Positions 36,238 through 45,510 of a DNA stretch of 64,000 bases are shown here, one piece after another. The stretch's first letter is position 1; each line of letters opens with the position of its first letter. The notes under the pieces are model-generated. The model did not search any database and had not been told where the DNA came from. It saw only the letters and a program-made list of their open reading frames with translations. The stretch spans positions 124,001 to 188,000 of the forward strand of contig NZ_JAJSSH010000005.1 of assembly GCF_021403115.1 (NCBI RefSeq). Direction: 5' to 3'. Source of the stretch: Sphingobium sufflavum (lineage in GTDB: Bacteria; Pseudomonadota; Alphaproteobacteria; Sphingomonadales; Sphingomonadaceae). The position numbers and the translations under genes are program-made.

Positions 36238-37284
36238 TCAAGCAGGACCGCCGTCCCGCACCTGCGCCCGCAACCGCCGGGGCGATGCGCCGAACCACCG
36301 CTGGCAACTGCGCGACAGCACCGACGTCTCCGCATAGCCCAGTTTCTCCGCGATCCGCGTGACCGGCATATCGGTTCGGGCCAGATAATAATGAGCCACA
36401 TCCCGCCGCACCTCGTCCTTGACCTCCTCGAACGTCTTGCCCTCCGCCTGCAATCGGCGATGCAGCGTGCGCGGATGCAGGCACAGCGCGTCCGCAATCT
36501 GGCCGATACCGCAATCCGACAAGCCCAAATGCCGCATCAGCCGCCCCCGCACCCGCGCATGCATCGGCGCCAGCGTGTCCGGGAAAGCCGCCTCGATATG
36601 GCGCGCGGCGGCGGCGTGCTGCTCCGCATCGCTGTCCACCACCGGGGCGGCCATGTCCTTCTCGGTAAAGACAATGCCGTTGACCTGTTGGTCGAACAGC
36701 ACTTCGCATCCGAAATATTGGCGATAGACGCGCAGAGGCAACACCGGTCGATAGCGCAGATACACCCGCCGCACCCGCGCTCGACCGCCAGTAATCTCGA
36801 CCGCGTTGAGATGGGCGAGCAACAGCACCTGCTCCACCGCCTGCGCGCACAGCGGCACATTATCGAGGAGGAAGTCCATCCCCACAAAGACCCGGCGGCT
36901 TTCCCGGTTGCGCTCCATCGGCATCGCACCCGCAAGACTATAGGCCTGCATATGCGTCGCGGCATAACGCAGCGCAGCGCCCAGTGTAGCCGCGTTGCGC
37001 ATCACCACGCCCAATGGGCCGAACACTTGCGCCCCCCGCTGCCGCACTGCCAGTCGCATGCCGAAATCGGGACAGGCCAGTTCCGCCGCCGCCAGTTCCA
37101 GCAGGGCAATCATCGCGCGAAACCGTACGCGCGGCTCCACCCCATCCAGCGTGGCCGGGTCGATCTCCACAGCCTGCATCATGGCATCGGGATCACCACC
37201 CAGGTCGCGCACCAGTTCGGGGAACAGCGCCAACGTCCGCGCCTGCACCATCTCAAAGGCGCTGTCGTCACCCTGCTCCGTCAT
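36238..37284 (-). CDS. AraC-family transcriptional regulator
   Basis: This 348-residue regulator has an arabinose-binding-type N-terminal domain (VEIDPATLDGVEPRVRFRAM, GPLGVVMRNAATLGAALRYA) and a C-terminal double helix-turn-helix. The DNA-binding part contains IGQIADALCLHPRTLHRRLQ and MPVTRIAEKLGYAETSVLSR, the second recognition helix. The ATG at 37284 has GGAG 5 bases upstream. It is divergent from the luciferase-like gene across 140 bases, the usual position for a regulator controlling that gene. The ligand is probably a pathway acid or CoA-pathway intermediate, by inference. Confidence 0.9.
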   Translation of the reverse strand: MTEQGDDSAFEMVQARTLALFPELVRDLGGDPDAMMQAVEIDPATLDGVEPRVRFRAMIALLELAAAELACPDFGMRLAVRQRGAQVFGPLGVVMRNAATLGAALRYAATHMQAYSLAGAMPMERNRESRRVFVGMDFLLDNVPLCAQAVEQVLLLAHLNAVEITGGRARVRRVYLRYRPVLPLRVYRQYFGCEVLFDQQVNGIVFTEKDMAAPVVDSDAEQHAAAARHIEAAFPDTLAPMHARVRGRLMRHLGLSDCGIGQIADALCLHPRTLHRRLQAEGKTFEEVKDEVRRDVAHYYLARTDMPVTRIAEKLGYAETSVLSRSCQRWFGASPRRLRAQVRDGGPA

Positions 37285-37424
37285 GCCATCTCCTGCTCTT
37301 CCCCGGCGTGCCACCCTGTCGGCAAAAGTCAAGACGATCCCACACCCCGGACCTACCCTTCTGTCCAGCGCACAGGACCGTTGCCCCAAAAGACCGGCAC
37401 CGGCCAGCAGGACAGGAGAGCAAT

Positions 37425-38435
37425 GTGACTGGCCAGATCAGGTTCGGCTATCTCTATGATTTCAGGAATCCGGCGCAGTGGCAGCGTCCGTGGCACGAAC
37501 TCTATGCCGACATATTGGATGCGGTCGTGGCGACCGAGGCGCTGGGATTCACCGGCGCGTGGGTGCCCGAACATCATGGGGCGGAGGACGGCTATATGCC
37601 CGCCCCCAATATCGCGCTAGCCGCCATCGCCGCGCGGACGAAGACGATCCGCCTCGGCTCCGCCGTGGGCCTTGCCCCGCTCTATCATCCTGTGCGCTTT
37701 GCGGAGGAATGCGCGATCCTCGACATCCTGTCCAACGGCCGCCTCGAAATGGCGCTGGCTATCGGCTATCGTCGACGGGAAACGGAGGGCTATGGCGTCG
37801 ATTTCACCCGGCGCGGCAGCCGCTTCGACGAATTTCTGCACATCGTCCAGCGGCTGTGGGCGGGCGAAAGCGTGACCTTCGAGGGCAAGCATTTCACCAT
37901 CACCAACGCCACCATCGTGCCGCCACCGCCGCGCGGGCGCGTGCCCCTCTATATCGGCGGTTTCGCGGACAAGGCGCTGGTCCGCGTCGCCAGATATGCC
38001 GACGGCTATTTCGGCAACGAGGAAGTGTGCGGCCTCTACGCCGACAAGCTGCGCGAGGAGGGCAAGGATCCCGCCGCCGCGCGCATCCGCATCCAAGGCC
38101 TGTTCCTGGCCGTCGCCGATGACCCCGCCGCCGCGATGGAGGAACTGGCCCCCTATTATCATCATGTGAACAACAGCTATGGCGCGTGGCTCAACGAGGA
38201 CAAGGCGATCGGCCTCGACTCCCCTCTCCTCGCGCCGATGACGCTGGACAAGTTCAAGGCCAGCGGCATCCTCGAAATCCTGACCCCGGATCAGGCGATC
38301 GCCAAGTTCAAGGCGATGCAGTCCCGCATCCCCGTCGAGCATTTCATGATGATGATGCCCCCCGGCCTGCCCGCCGAACGCTTTCTGGCCTATGCGCAAT
38401 TGTTCGCGAGGGAGGTTGCGCCCGCGTTTCGCTGA
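37425..38435 (+). CDS. Luciferase-like (LLM class) flavin-dependent oxidoreductase
   Basis: This 336-residue protein has the F420/FMN luciferase-like TIM-barrel pattern: GFTGAWVPEHHG, AAIAARTKTIRLGSAV, LYHPVRFAEECAILDILSNG, then RLEMALAIGYRRRETEGYG and VPLYIGGFADKALVRVARYA. The start is a GTG at 37425, 7 bases after GGAG (GACAGGAGAGCAAT), and its second base column also forms an out-of-frame ATGTGA. Members oxidise ketones or alkanes by Baeyer-Villiger type or monooxygenation using reduced flavin. No flavin reductase is adjacent. Confidence 0.88.
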   Translation: MTGQIRFGYLYDFRNPAQWQRPWHELYADILDAVVATEALGFTGAWVPEHHGAEDGYMPAPNIALAAIAARTKTIRLGSAVGLAPLYHPVRFAEECAILDILSNGRLEMALAIGYRRRETEGYGVDFTRRGSRFDEFLHIVQRLWAGESVTFEGKHFTITNATIVPPPPRGRVPLYIGGFADKALVRVARYADGYFGNEEVCGLYADKLREEGKDPAAARIRIQGLFLAVADDPAAAMEELAPYYHHVNNSYGAWLNEDKAIGLDSPLLAPMTLDKFKASGILEILTPDQAIAKFKAMQSRIPVEHFMMMMPPGLPAERFLAYAQLFAREVAPAFR

Positions 38436-38743
38436 AGGGAAGAGCGGCGGGACGATGATGGCTCGTCCGTTCGTTATCAGCCAGTCGGAGGGCCGCGTTT
38501 TTCGGGCCGGGACGGGGAGAGGAACGCCCTTTGACATTCAAGGAGGAGCCATGCCCCGTTTGCACATTACCAACCGAATGGCACAAATGGGGCGCACTGC
38601 TTTAGCCCGCCCCTTTGATGCCCCCCCATTCCAACAGGCGCGCACCGGGAGCATACAACAGATACCGCCGCACCCCGGAATCAAAAGGGCCGCCCTGAAC
38701 GGACGGCCCTTTTCTGAAACCGGCCTGTTACGGCCAGGCGCTA
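38436..38743. other. 308-base gap ending in a terminator
   Basis: After the luciferase-like gene stops, no convincing gene follows. A 38551 ATG with a strong AAGGAGGAG just upstream opens a short frame, but it runs through a terminator hairpin and has a non-coding composition. The right part holds the terminator of the minus-strand secreted-protein gene. Confidence 0.5.
38683..38713 (-). terminator. Rho-independent terminator of the 88-residue secreted protein
   Basis: On the minus strand AAAAGGGCCGTCC pairs with GGGCGGCCCTTTT around GTTCA, perfect apart from one U-G wobble, and the 3' arm ends in a T run. It sits 31 bases after the stop at 38744. Confidence 0.8.
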
Positions 38744-39010
38744 TCAGCGCGAAGAGATCAGTTCGTTCTTGGTCAGGCTGGTCGCGATCTTGCCGTCGGC
38801 GGCGGAGATCGTGTTGCCCGGAACGGTCACGAGGCGGCCGTCGAGGATGATCTGGGCCGAACCATCGGCCGTGACCTTGTAGATGGCGCCGAGGCGGACA
38901 CCGCCGTTGGCGTACAGCATCTTGCCCTTTTCAGCGGCAGCCTGTGCATTCGCGGCAACCGGCGCGAGCGCAAGTGCAGCAAGGACAACCAGACCGGAAA
39001 GCTTCTTCAT
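38744..39010 (-). CDS. Secreted small protein, 88 residues
   Basis: A signal peptide (MKKLSGLVVLAALALAPVAA ending NAQ) precedes a 65-residue mature domain. That domain begins AAAEKGKMLYANGGVRLGAI and continues with short beta segments: YKVTADGSAQIILDGRLVTV, then GNTISAADGKIATSLTKNEL. The beta pattern recalls a small SH3-like or PRC-barrel fold, but no family is assigned. The ATG at 39010 has GGAG 6 bases upstream. A clear -35 element, a palindromic operator-like site and a strong terminator make it a self-contained, regulated monocistron. Confidence 0.82.
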   Translation of the reverse strand: MKKLSGLVVLAALALAPVAANAQAAAEKGKMLYANGGVRLGAIYKVTADGSAQIILDGRLVTVPGNTISAADGKIATSLTKNELISSR

Positions 39011-39064
39011 AAAACACTCCATTCGTTACCGGACGTCGACCGAATCAGGATCACTGACCGGCTT

Positions 39065-39084
39065 ATACTAAGTCAGGTTAGTAT
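39065..39084. promoter_or_regulatory. Palindromic operator-like site upstream of the secreted protein
   Basis: ATACTAA and TTAGTAT form a perfect 7-bp inverted repeat with a 6-base spacer (GTCAGG). The right arm overlaps the predicted minus-strand -10 (TACTAA, 39083-39078). A dyad of this size and placement suits a TetR- or MarR-type repressor. The binding protein is not identified. Confidence 0.55.
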
Positions 39085-39104
39085 GTTGCGCCTGCGAAAG
39101 TCAA
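39078..39104 (-). promoter_or_regulatory. Candidate promoter for the secreted protein
   Basis: TTGACT (39104-39099) and TACTAA (39083-39078) on the minus strand are separated by 15 bases and lie about 70-95 bases before the ATG. The -10 match is partial. Confidence 0.4.
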
Positions 39105-39395
39105 TAGTTTTCGTAGAGACATTTGGCTCGTACCTGCCTGAGTTCCCTAAGAATTTGTTGTCACAGCCCAAATTTTTCTCAGGGTGCCGGATAGTGTGTA
39201 TTTTCAGCGGTGAGCCGTCGGAATGGCGACACCGCTCCGCCATGGGCAAGACAGCGTGCGCTATCAGCCCTGTCGGCACGCGCCGCGAGCGCCGGAAATG
39301 GCCGATGCGAGTGGCGTCCCGGCGGCGAGTCGCGACGGTTGCAGGTGCGAGATGAGGAGACCCGCCTGACCCACCGCAGGCGATTCTGCCGACTC

Positions 39396-39430
39396 TTCTC
39401 TTCTCTTCTCATCTCATCTCTTCTCTCCCG
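39396..39430 (+). repeat. Pyrimidine-rich short repeat
   Basis: Iterations of TCTTCTC and CATCTCATCTC run for about 35 bases in non-coding DNA. Such tracts can slip in copying. Confidence 0.5.
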
Positions 39431-39892
39431 CTTACCGCCGGTCCCGCCGCCATCCGGTCAACATGCCGCTTGAACAGGCCCGCCCGTTCGCCCTGTTCAA
39501 ACCGGCCGCGTAACTCGCGTGAATGTCGAAGGTCTGCCCTTCATTCGTGAAGCCACAGTAACAGGGAAAGCACAGCCGTTCGGCTTCGCCCGCCCTTTGG
39601 GTCGACAAGCGCAGACCTCCATGAGGATAATCCACGCGATGGCGGCCCGCACCGCACATCCCCACCATGGCATCAAGGGCCGAGGCGCCACCCCAACCCC
39701 CTCCACAAACCGCCCCATCGCGGAGGGGATCGGGGCCAGCCGCCATCGTCGCGGCGATGTGCGGGGCGGGCCTGCATGTTCGGCTTGCGGCCCGGCGTGG
39801 CGACCCTATTTTACCGGCCTTGGATTCCCGGTAATTGTGACGACACGGCACGCCCCGACGGGGCGAGGGATAAACATAAAGGTGATGATGCG

Positions 39893-41122
39893 ATGACTCA
39901 GGTTATGAAGGGTGTGCGGGTTCTCGAAGTGGCCCAGTTCACATTTGTCCCGGCAGCGGGCGGCATCCTGGCCGACTGGGGCGCCGACGTCATCAAGATC
40001 GAGCATCCGGTGCGCGGCGACACGCAGCGCGGCTTCCTCAACATGGGCGGCGTGACGCTCGATCCGCAGCGCCACACCCTGTTCGAGCATCCCAATCGTG
40101 GCAAGCGCAGCGTCGGCATCGACATCTCCACGCCCGAAGGACAGGAAGTCCTGTATGAACTGGCGAAGACCGCCGACGTCTTCCTGACCAACTACCTCCC
40201 GCAGGTGCGCCAGAAGAACAAGTTCGACGTGGAGCATATCCGCGCGATCAACCCCAACATCATCTATGCACGCGGCAGCGCCTTTGGCGACAAGGGACCG
40301 GAGCGCGAAGTCGGCGGCTTCGACGGCACCGCCTTCTGGGCGCGCAGCGGCGTCGCCTATTCGATGACGCCGGAGGAACTGCCCGGCCCGCTGAACCAGG
40401 GCATCCCCGCGTTCGGCGATTCCATCGGCGGCATGTTCATCGCGGGCGGCATCTCCGCCGCGCTGCTGCACCGGGAAAAGACCGGGGAGGCGACCGTGAT
40501 GGACGTCTCACTGCTCAGCTCCGCCATCTGGGCTTCGGGCGCGCTGATCGCGCAGGTCGCCGAGACGGGCGTGCTGTCGCGCAACCCCATGCCGGGTAAG
40601 GGCGGCGCGGCGCGCAACCCGTTGCAGGGCAATTACCAGACGTCCGACAACGGCACGATCAACCTGTGCACCCTGTCGCCCACCGGCCATATCCAGAATT
40701 TCTTCGACCATATCGGTGAGCCGGACGCCGCGAAAGACCCGCGCTTTGCCGACGCGCGCGCGCTGTTCGAAAATGCCGGTGCGGCCAGCGACATCATCGT
40801 CAAGGCGATCGGCGCAAAGCCGTTCGAATATTGGCGCCAGCACCTCAAAACCTACACCGGCCAGTGGGCGCCGATCCAGTCCTTCGCGGACCTGCTGACC
40901 GACGAGCAGGCGCTGGCCAACGACATGATCGTGGAAGTCGAGGCCGCCGACGGCAGCGACAAGCCGCTCAAGCTGGTGCGCGGTCCCGTGCAGTTCGACG
41001 GCGCACCCACCGTCACCACCCGCTCGCCCTCCGCATCGGAGCATACCGAGCTGGTCCTGATGGAACTGGGCGTCGAGTGGGACAAGATCGAGGCATGGAA
41101 GGCCGCGGGCGCCATCGCCTAA
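39893..41122 (+). CDS. Class III CoA transferase, first of a tandem pair
   Basis: This 409-residue CaiB/BaiF enzyme starts at ATG 39893 after AAAGGTGATG. It contains [46 protein letters not shown] and the catalytic Asp at about 144 in [13 protein letters not shown]. Most positions match the next gene, a clear ancient duplication. In benzylsuccinate degradation two such paralogues (BbsE and BbsF) form a heteromeric CoA transferase, so these two may do the same; here both keep the Asp. It opens a six-gene plus-strand unit. Confidence 0.92.
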   Translation: MTQVMKGVRVLEVAQFTFVPAAGGILADWGADVIKIEHPVRGDTQRGFLNMGGVTLDPQRHTLFEHPNRGKRSVGIDISTPEGQEVLYELAKTADVFLTNYLPQVRQKNKFDVEHIRAINPNIIYARGSAFGDKGPEREVGGFDGTAFWARSGVAYSMTPEELPGPLNQGIPAFGDSIGGMFIAGGISAALLHREKTGEATVMDVSLLSSAIWASGALIAQVAETGVLSRNPMPGKGGAARNPLQGNYQTSDNGTINLCTLSPTGHIQNFFDHIGEPDAAKDPRFADARALFENAGAASDIIVKAIGAKPFEYWRQHLKTYTGQWAPIQSFADLLTDEQALANDMIVEVEAADGSDKPLKLVRGPVQFDGAPTVTTRSPSASEHTELVLMELGVEWDKIEAWKAAGAIA

Positions 41123-41140
41123 CAAGACAGGCGCATAACA

Positions 41141-41157
41141 GGACAGGACGCCTGTCC
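41141..41157 (+). terminator. Hairpin between the tandem CoA transferase genes
   Basis: GGACAGG and CCTGTCC pair around ACG in the 58-base gap. There is no U-run, so it may adjust mRNA stability or relative expression in the operon. Confidence 0.35.
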
Positions 41158-41180
41158 GACCACCCGAAGGACGCGGCCCG

Positions 41181-42407
41181 ATGACTCAGATTCTGAAAGG
41201 CATCCGCGTCCTGGAGGTGGCCCAATATATGTTCGTGCCGACCTGCGGCGCGATACTGGCGGACTGGGGCGCGGACGTCATCAAGGTCGAGCACCCGCTG
41301 CGTGGCGACACGCAGCGGGGCTTCGTCACCATCGGCGGCATGACCTTCGACCCGACGGTCAACCCGATGATCGAGCATCCCAATCGCGGCAAGCGCAGCG
41401 TGGGCATCGACATCTCCACGGCGGAGGGGCAGCGGCTCCTGTATGAACTGGCCGCCACCGCCGACGTTTTCCTGACCAACTACCTGCCCGACGCACGGGC
41501 GAAGCTGAATATCGACGTAGCGCATATCCGCGCCGCCAACCCCGCGATCATCTATGCGCGGGGTAGCGCCTATGGCGACAAGGGACCGGATCGGGAGCGG
41601 GGCGGATTCGACGGCACCGCCTTCTGGTCGCACAGCGGAATCGCGCGCGCCCTGTCCCCGGCGGACATGGAAGTGCCCCTGATGTGCAATATCGGCGCGT
41701 TCGGCGACTCCATATCGGGCATGAACCTGGCGGGCGGGATCATGGGGGCGCTGTTCCACCGCGACCGCACGGGGGAGGCGCTGGAGGTGGATGTGTCGCT
41801 GCTCGGCTCCGCCGCCTGGGCGTCCGGCTCCGCGATCAACACCTTCACCCATGGCGGGCGCATGACGGTGGCGCAGATGCCGCGCGCGGGCGCGTCCGCT
41901 GTCAATCCGTTCATGGGCAATTTCCTGACGTCCGACGGCGGCACGATCAGCCTGTTCATCATGGCGCCCGGCCCGGTGATCCGCGACACCTTCGCCCATT
42001 TCGGGCTGGAAGAGGCCGCCGACGACCCCCGTTTCGCCGATGCGCGTGCGCTTTTTGCCCATGCCGGACCCGCCGGCGCGATGATCGCCACGGCGATAGC
42101 GGCCAAACCCTTCGCCTATTGGCGCGATCATCTCCGGACGATGAAGGGGCAATGGGCGGCGGTGCAAAGCTTCCTCGACCTCGCCCAAGACGCGCAGGCA
42201 TTGGCCAATGACCTGTTCTTCGAGGTGGAGACAATTGACGGTAGCGGCCCGATGCGGATCGTGCGTGGACCCGTGCAATATAATCATCAACCCACCGTAT
42301 CGACCCGCGCACCGCAGGCGTCGGAGCATACCGAGACGCTATTGCTGGAACTGGGGCTTGAATGGGACAGGATCGAACGCCTAAAGGCGTGTGGTGCAAT
42401 CGCCTGA
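41181..42407 (+). CDS. Class III CoA transferase, second of a tandem pair
   Basis: This 408-residue paralogue of the preceding gene has [46 protein letters not shown] and the active-site segment [13 protein letters not shown]. The middle region (about 205-260) differs most from its partner, which is where substrate pockets vary in this family. AAGGA lies 9 bases before the ATG. The nearly matching ends and lengths suggest subunits of one enzyme; separate enzymes for two acids cannot be excluded. Confidence 0.92.
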   Translation: MTQILKGIRVLEVAQYMFVPTCGAILADWGADVIKVEHPLRGDTQRGFVTIGGMTFDPTVNPMIEHPNRGKRSVGIDISTAEGQRLLYELAATADVFLTNYLPDARAKLNIDVAHIRAANPAIIYARGSAYGDKGPDRERGGFDGTAFWSHSGIARALSPADMEVPLMCNIGAFGDSISGMNLAGGIMGALFHRDRTGEALEVDVSLLGSAAWASGSAINTFTHGGRMTVAQMPRAGASAVNPFMGNFLTSDGGTISLFIMAPGPVIRDTFAHFGLEEAADDPRFADARALFAHAGPAGAMIATAIAAKPFAYWRDHLRTMKGQWAAVQSFLDLAQDAQALANDLFFEVETIDGSGPMRIVRGPVQYNHQPTVSTRAPQASEHTETLLLELGLEWDRIERLKACGAIA

Positions 42408-42433
42408 AGGGCGACAGTGGAGGATGAAGCGGA

Positions 42434-42724
42434 ATGAAGCCAGGAACGAAGCTCAAGAGCACCGTCTGCGACACCGAAGTCATGGTGATCAAGGCCGGTG
42501 AGGGCACGATCGAATGTGGCGGCGCGGCGATGGCCGAGGCAAAGCCTGCGGAACTGGGCGCTCTCTCCGCCGATTTTTCGGCCGGTACGCTGATGGGCAA
42601 ACGCTATGTCGATGCGGCCGGCACGTTCGAGCTGCTGTGCGTCAAGCCCGGCAAGGGCAATCTTTCCGTCAGCGGCGCGGCCCTGTCCATCAAGGACGCC
42701 AAGCCCCTTCCCGCGTCGGACTGA
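42434..42724 (+). CDS. Small conserved-looking protein, 96 residues, between CoA transferase and ligase
   Basis: No family is recognised. The sequence has MKPGTKLKSTVCDTEVMVIK, GTIECGGAAM, GTLMGKRYVDAAGTFELLCV and KPGKGNLSVSGAALSIKDAK. Three cysteines (near 12, 28 and 69) in beta-rich surroundings could bind a metal or form a thiol site. No signal peptide is present. It lies 26 bases after a CoA transferase and 24 bases before an acyl-CoA ligase, so it may be an accessory subunit of the acyl-CoA activation step. That is inference from context. Confidence 0.75.
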   Translation: MKPGTKLKSTVCDTEVMVIKAGEGTIECGGAAMAEAKPAELGALSADFSAGTLMGKRYVDAAGTFELLCVKPGKGNLSVSGAALSIKDAKPLPASD

Positions 42725-42748
42725 ACGAAAGGAGTTCGGGGGCGGCCC

Positions 42749-44245
42749 ATGAACATCTCGCTGATTCTCGAAATGGCGGCCGATGCCGCTCCCGACCGTG
42801 TCGGACTGGTCTGCGACGGCCAGCGCTGGACCTATGGCGACCTGCTCTCGGCGGCGCGCGGCGCGGCGGAGGCGATCCGTGCGGCCAAGGTCGAGCATGT
42901 GGCCCTGCTGGACGAGAGCAGCGAGGCGGGCGCCATCGCCCTCTTCGGCGCCGGTCTGGCGGGCGTGCCCTATTGCCCGCTCAACTATCGGCTGGCCGAT
43001 GCGGACCTCGCCGCCCTGCTGGAGCGCATCACGCCTTCCGTCATCATCGGTGACGTGGCGCGGGTGAAGCGCCTGTGCCCGGACGAGCGCAACCTGGTGC
43101 TGTCGCGCGCGGACTTCGTGGCGGCGGCGCAGGCTGCCGCAGCCAGCGCCGCGCAAGAGGGCGACGAGGGGGAAGGCATCGCCATCCAGCTGTTCACCAG
43201 CGGCACGACGGCGGCGCCCAAGGCGGCGATCCTGCGCCATTCCAACCTGCTGTCCTACATCCTCGGCACCGTCGAGTTCGGATCGGCCGAGGAAACGGAC
43301 GCCGCGCTGGTCAGCGTTCCACCCTATCATATCGCGGGCATCTCCGCGCTGCTCAGCTCCATCTACTCGCTGCGCCGCATCCTGCTGCTCCCCGCGTTCG
43401 AACCGGAAGCGTGGATCAGGCTGGCGTCGGCCGAGGGCGCGACCAACGCCTTCGTCGTGCCGACCATGCTCCAGCGGATCATCAACAAGATCGACGAGGG
43501 CGCATCGCACGACATCTCCACCCTGCGCGCCATCGCCTATGGCGGCGGCAAGATGCCGCTGGAGATCATCGACCGCGCGCTGGACCTGTTCCCGACCGCC
43601 AGCTTCACCAACGCCTATGGCCTGACCGAAACCAGCTCGACCGTCGCCCTGCTCGGCCCGGACGAGCATCGCGCCGCGCACAAGGCGACGGACGAGAAGG
43701 TGCGTGCCCGCCTCGCCTCCGTCGGTCAGCCGCTGCCCACCATCGAACTGGAAATCCGGGACGAGGATGGCAAAGTCCTGCCCGCCGGCGAACGGGGCGA
43801 AATCTATGTTCGCGGCGATCAGGTGTCGGGCGAGTATAAGGAGCGTTCCGCGCTCACCGCCGATGGCTGGTTCCCGACCCGCGACGCGGGCTGGCTGGAC
43901 GAGGAAGGCTATCTCTTCCTCTCCGGCCGGGCCGACGACGTGATCGTGCGCGGCGGCGAGAATATGTCGCCGGGCGAGATCGAGGATGTGCTGGCCACCC
44001 ACGCCGCCATCGCGGACAGCTGCGCCGTCGCCGTTCCGTCGGTGGAATGGGGCGAGGCGGTGGGTGTCGCCATCGTCGTGCGTCCGGGCCATGACACGCC
44101 GGACGTAGCCGACCTCAACGCGCTGATCCGGGGCCGCCTGCGCTCCAGCCGCGTGCCGGAGAAGACGCTGTTCGTCGCGGAACTGCCCTATAATGAAATG
44201 GGCAAGCTGCTCCGCCGCGAGGTCAAGAAGCTGTTTGCCGACTGA
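42749..44245 (+). CDS. AMP-forming acyl-CoA synthetase/ligase
   Basis: This 498-residue ANL-superfamily enzyme has the P-loop LFTSGTTAAPKAAI (149-162), the aromatic motif NAYGLTETSS, the hinge-side YLFLSGRADDVIVRGGENMSP and the catalytic Lys about 486 in NEMGKLLRREVKK. It should activate a carboxylic acid through an acyl-AMP and transfer it to CoA. It sits between a small protein and a further CoA transferase. The acid is unknown; lack of a fused extra domain and the medium length fit aromatic or medium-chain substrates. Confidence 0.92.
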   Translation: MNISLILEMAADAAPDRVGLVCDGQRWTYGDLLSAARGAAEAIRAAKVEHVALLDESSEAGAIALFGAGLAGVPYCPLNYRLADADLAALLERITPSVIIGDVARVKRLCPDERNLVLSRADFVAAAQAAAASAAQEGDEGEGIAIQLFTSGTTAAPKAAILRHSNLLSYILGTVEFGSAEETDAALVSVPPYHIAGISALLSSIYSLRRILLLPAFEPEAWIRLASAEGATNAFVVPTMLQRIINKIDEGASHDISTLRAIAYGGGKMPLEIIDRALDLFPTASFTNAYGLTETSSTVALLGPDEHRAAHKATDEKVRARLASVGQPLPTIELEIRDEDGKVLPAGERGEIYVRGDQVSGEYKERSALTADGWFPTRDAGWLDEEGYLFLSGRADDVIVRGGENMSPGEIEDVLATHAAIADSCAVAVPSVEWGEAVGVAIVVRPGHDTPDVADLNALIRGRLRSSRVPEKTLFVAELPYNEMGKLLRREVKKLFAD

Positions 44246-44294
44246 CCCCAGCCTTCCCGGCCTCCACCCCGCCAGTCATCGCCCCCTGTTGACG

Positions 44295-45482
44295 ATGCCG
44301 CTGGCGGGATGGGCCGAGCATCAATTCGCCAGCTTCATGGCCCTGACGGGATCGCCCGCCCTGCACAGTCTGAGCGGGGCGGGTTTTCTTGTCGAGCGGG
44401 CCGCGATCAACGGCTTTGCCGTGCCCGGTGCGGTGTCGGCGGGCGGTGGTTGCCGCCTGATCGCCACGCGCGACAATTGGGTGGCGCTGAACCTCGCGCG
44501 CGGCGACGACCGCGACCTGCTGCCCGCGCTGTTCCGGGACGAAACCCTTAACCCCCGCGACGACGCCGCCATCGCGGCCCGCATGGCGGGGTGCGACGCG
44601 GCGGACATGGTGGGCCGGGGCCGTGAACTGGGCCTCGCCCTCGCCGCGATGGACGAAGCGCCTGTCAGCCCCGCGATGACCGTGACCACCACCGGCATTC
44701 GCCGCGCCGCGCCCACCGGCCGGGCGCCACGGGTGATCGACCTGTCCGCCCTGTGGGCCGGGCCATTGGCCGGGCACCTGTTCTGGCTGGCCGGGGCCGA
44801 GGTGGTGAAAGTGGAAAGCCGCACGCGGCCCGACGCCATGCGCGACGGCGACCCCGGCCTCTTCGCCCTGCTCAACCAGGGCAAAGCGAATGTCGCGCTG
44901 GACCTGCACGATTCGGCGGACCGCGCCGCGCTGATCGCGCTGATCGAGCGGGCCGACATGGTGATAGAGGCGGCCCGCCCCCGCGCCCTGCTCCAGTTCG
45001 GTATCGACGCGGACGCCCTTGTCGCGCGGGTTCCGGGCCTCGTCTGGCTGACCATCACCGGGCATGGCGTCAGCGACGGGGCGGCGGGAGACGCGGCCCA
45101 TTGGGTCGGCTTTGGCGACGATTGCAGCGTCGCGGGCGGCCTGAGCGCCGCGCTGCGCGAGGCGACCGGGCGGATCGGTTTCGCGGGCGACGCGCTGGCC
45201 GACCCGATCACCGGCATCGCCGCCGCCCTTGTCGCCTGGCACCGCTGGACCGGCAGAGAGGGCGGGCGCATCATCTTCTCCATGGCGGGGACAATCCGTG
45301 CCGCGCTGAAGCGGGAACAGGACGCCGAACCCGCCCGGCTCTACACCAGCCTCAAGCGGTGGGCGGCGGCAACGGGGCGCCCCATGGCGGAGGTTTTCGG
45401 CGGCACGCCGCTGCGCTCCCCCACCGCGCCGGTGGCGGCGCTGGGACAGGATAGCGCGCCATGGCTGGGCGGCACGCTATGA
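44295..45482 (+). CDS. Divergent CaiB-type CoA transferase with N-terminal extension
   Basis: The C-terminal two thirds (from about residue 145) match class III CoA transferases: RVIDLSALWAGPLAGHLFWL, AGAEVVKVESRTRPDAMRDG, NQGKANVALDLHD, and GFGDDCSVAGGLSAAL at the catalytic-Asp position. The first 140 residues (WAEHQFASFMALTGSPALHS, then LIATRDNWVALNLARGDDRD) form a separate domain not found in the tandem pair. The start is uncertain: ATG 44295 is used, but a TTG at 44235, overlapping the ligase end, is also in frame. It follows the ligase and precedes an amidohydrolase on the same strand. Confidence 0.78.
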   Translation: MPLAGWAEHQFASFMALTGSPALHSLSGAGFLVERAAINGFAVPGAVSAGGGCRLIATRDNWVALNLARGDDRDLLPALFRDETLNPRDDAAIAARMAGCDAADMVGRGRELGLALAAMDEAPVSPAMTVTTTGIRRAAPTGRAPRVIDLSALWAGPLAGHLFWLAGAEVVKVESRTRPDAMRDGDPGLFALLNQGKANVALDLHDSADRAALIALIERADMVIEAARPRALLQFGIDADALVARVPGLVWLTITGHGVSDGAAGDAAHWVGFGDDCSVAGGLSAALREATGRIGFAGDALADPITGIAAALVAWHRWTGREGGRIIFSMAGTIRAALKREQDAEPARLYTSLKRWAAATGRPMAEVFGGTPLRSPTAPVAALGQDSAPWLGGTL

Positions 45483-45510
45483 TGGCCATCGTCCCCGTCG
45501 ATCGTGCGCC

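Larger units (their letters stand above)
39011..39892. other. 882-base gap without a supported gene
   Basis: It holds the promoter and operator-like site of the secreted protein (39065-39104), an AT-richer stretch to about 39210 unlike its surroundings, a pyrimidine-rich TCTTCTC/ATCTC repeat (39396-39430), and then GC-rich DNA with short frames whose translations have no protein-like pattern. The leader of the CoA-transferase operon ends it. Its function, if any, could be regulatory or a decayed gene. Confidence 0.6.

Noticed and set aside
38551..38850. Short frame from ATG 38551 with AAGGAGGAG upstream
   Set aside because: The ribosome-site match is good, but the frame runs through the terminator hairpin and the antisense of a real gene, and its composition is not protein-like.
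39432..39851. 139-residue minus-strand frame in the long gap
   Set aside because: The translation has scattered Cys and Arg with no fold or signal, and no ribosome site is visible.
42287..44092. A 601-residue open frame on the minus strand
   Set aside because: Antisense to the ligase and the small protein; translation is Arg/Gly/Asp-rich filler.
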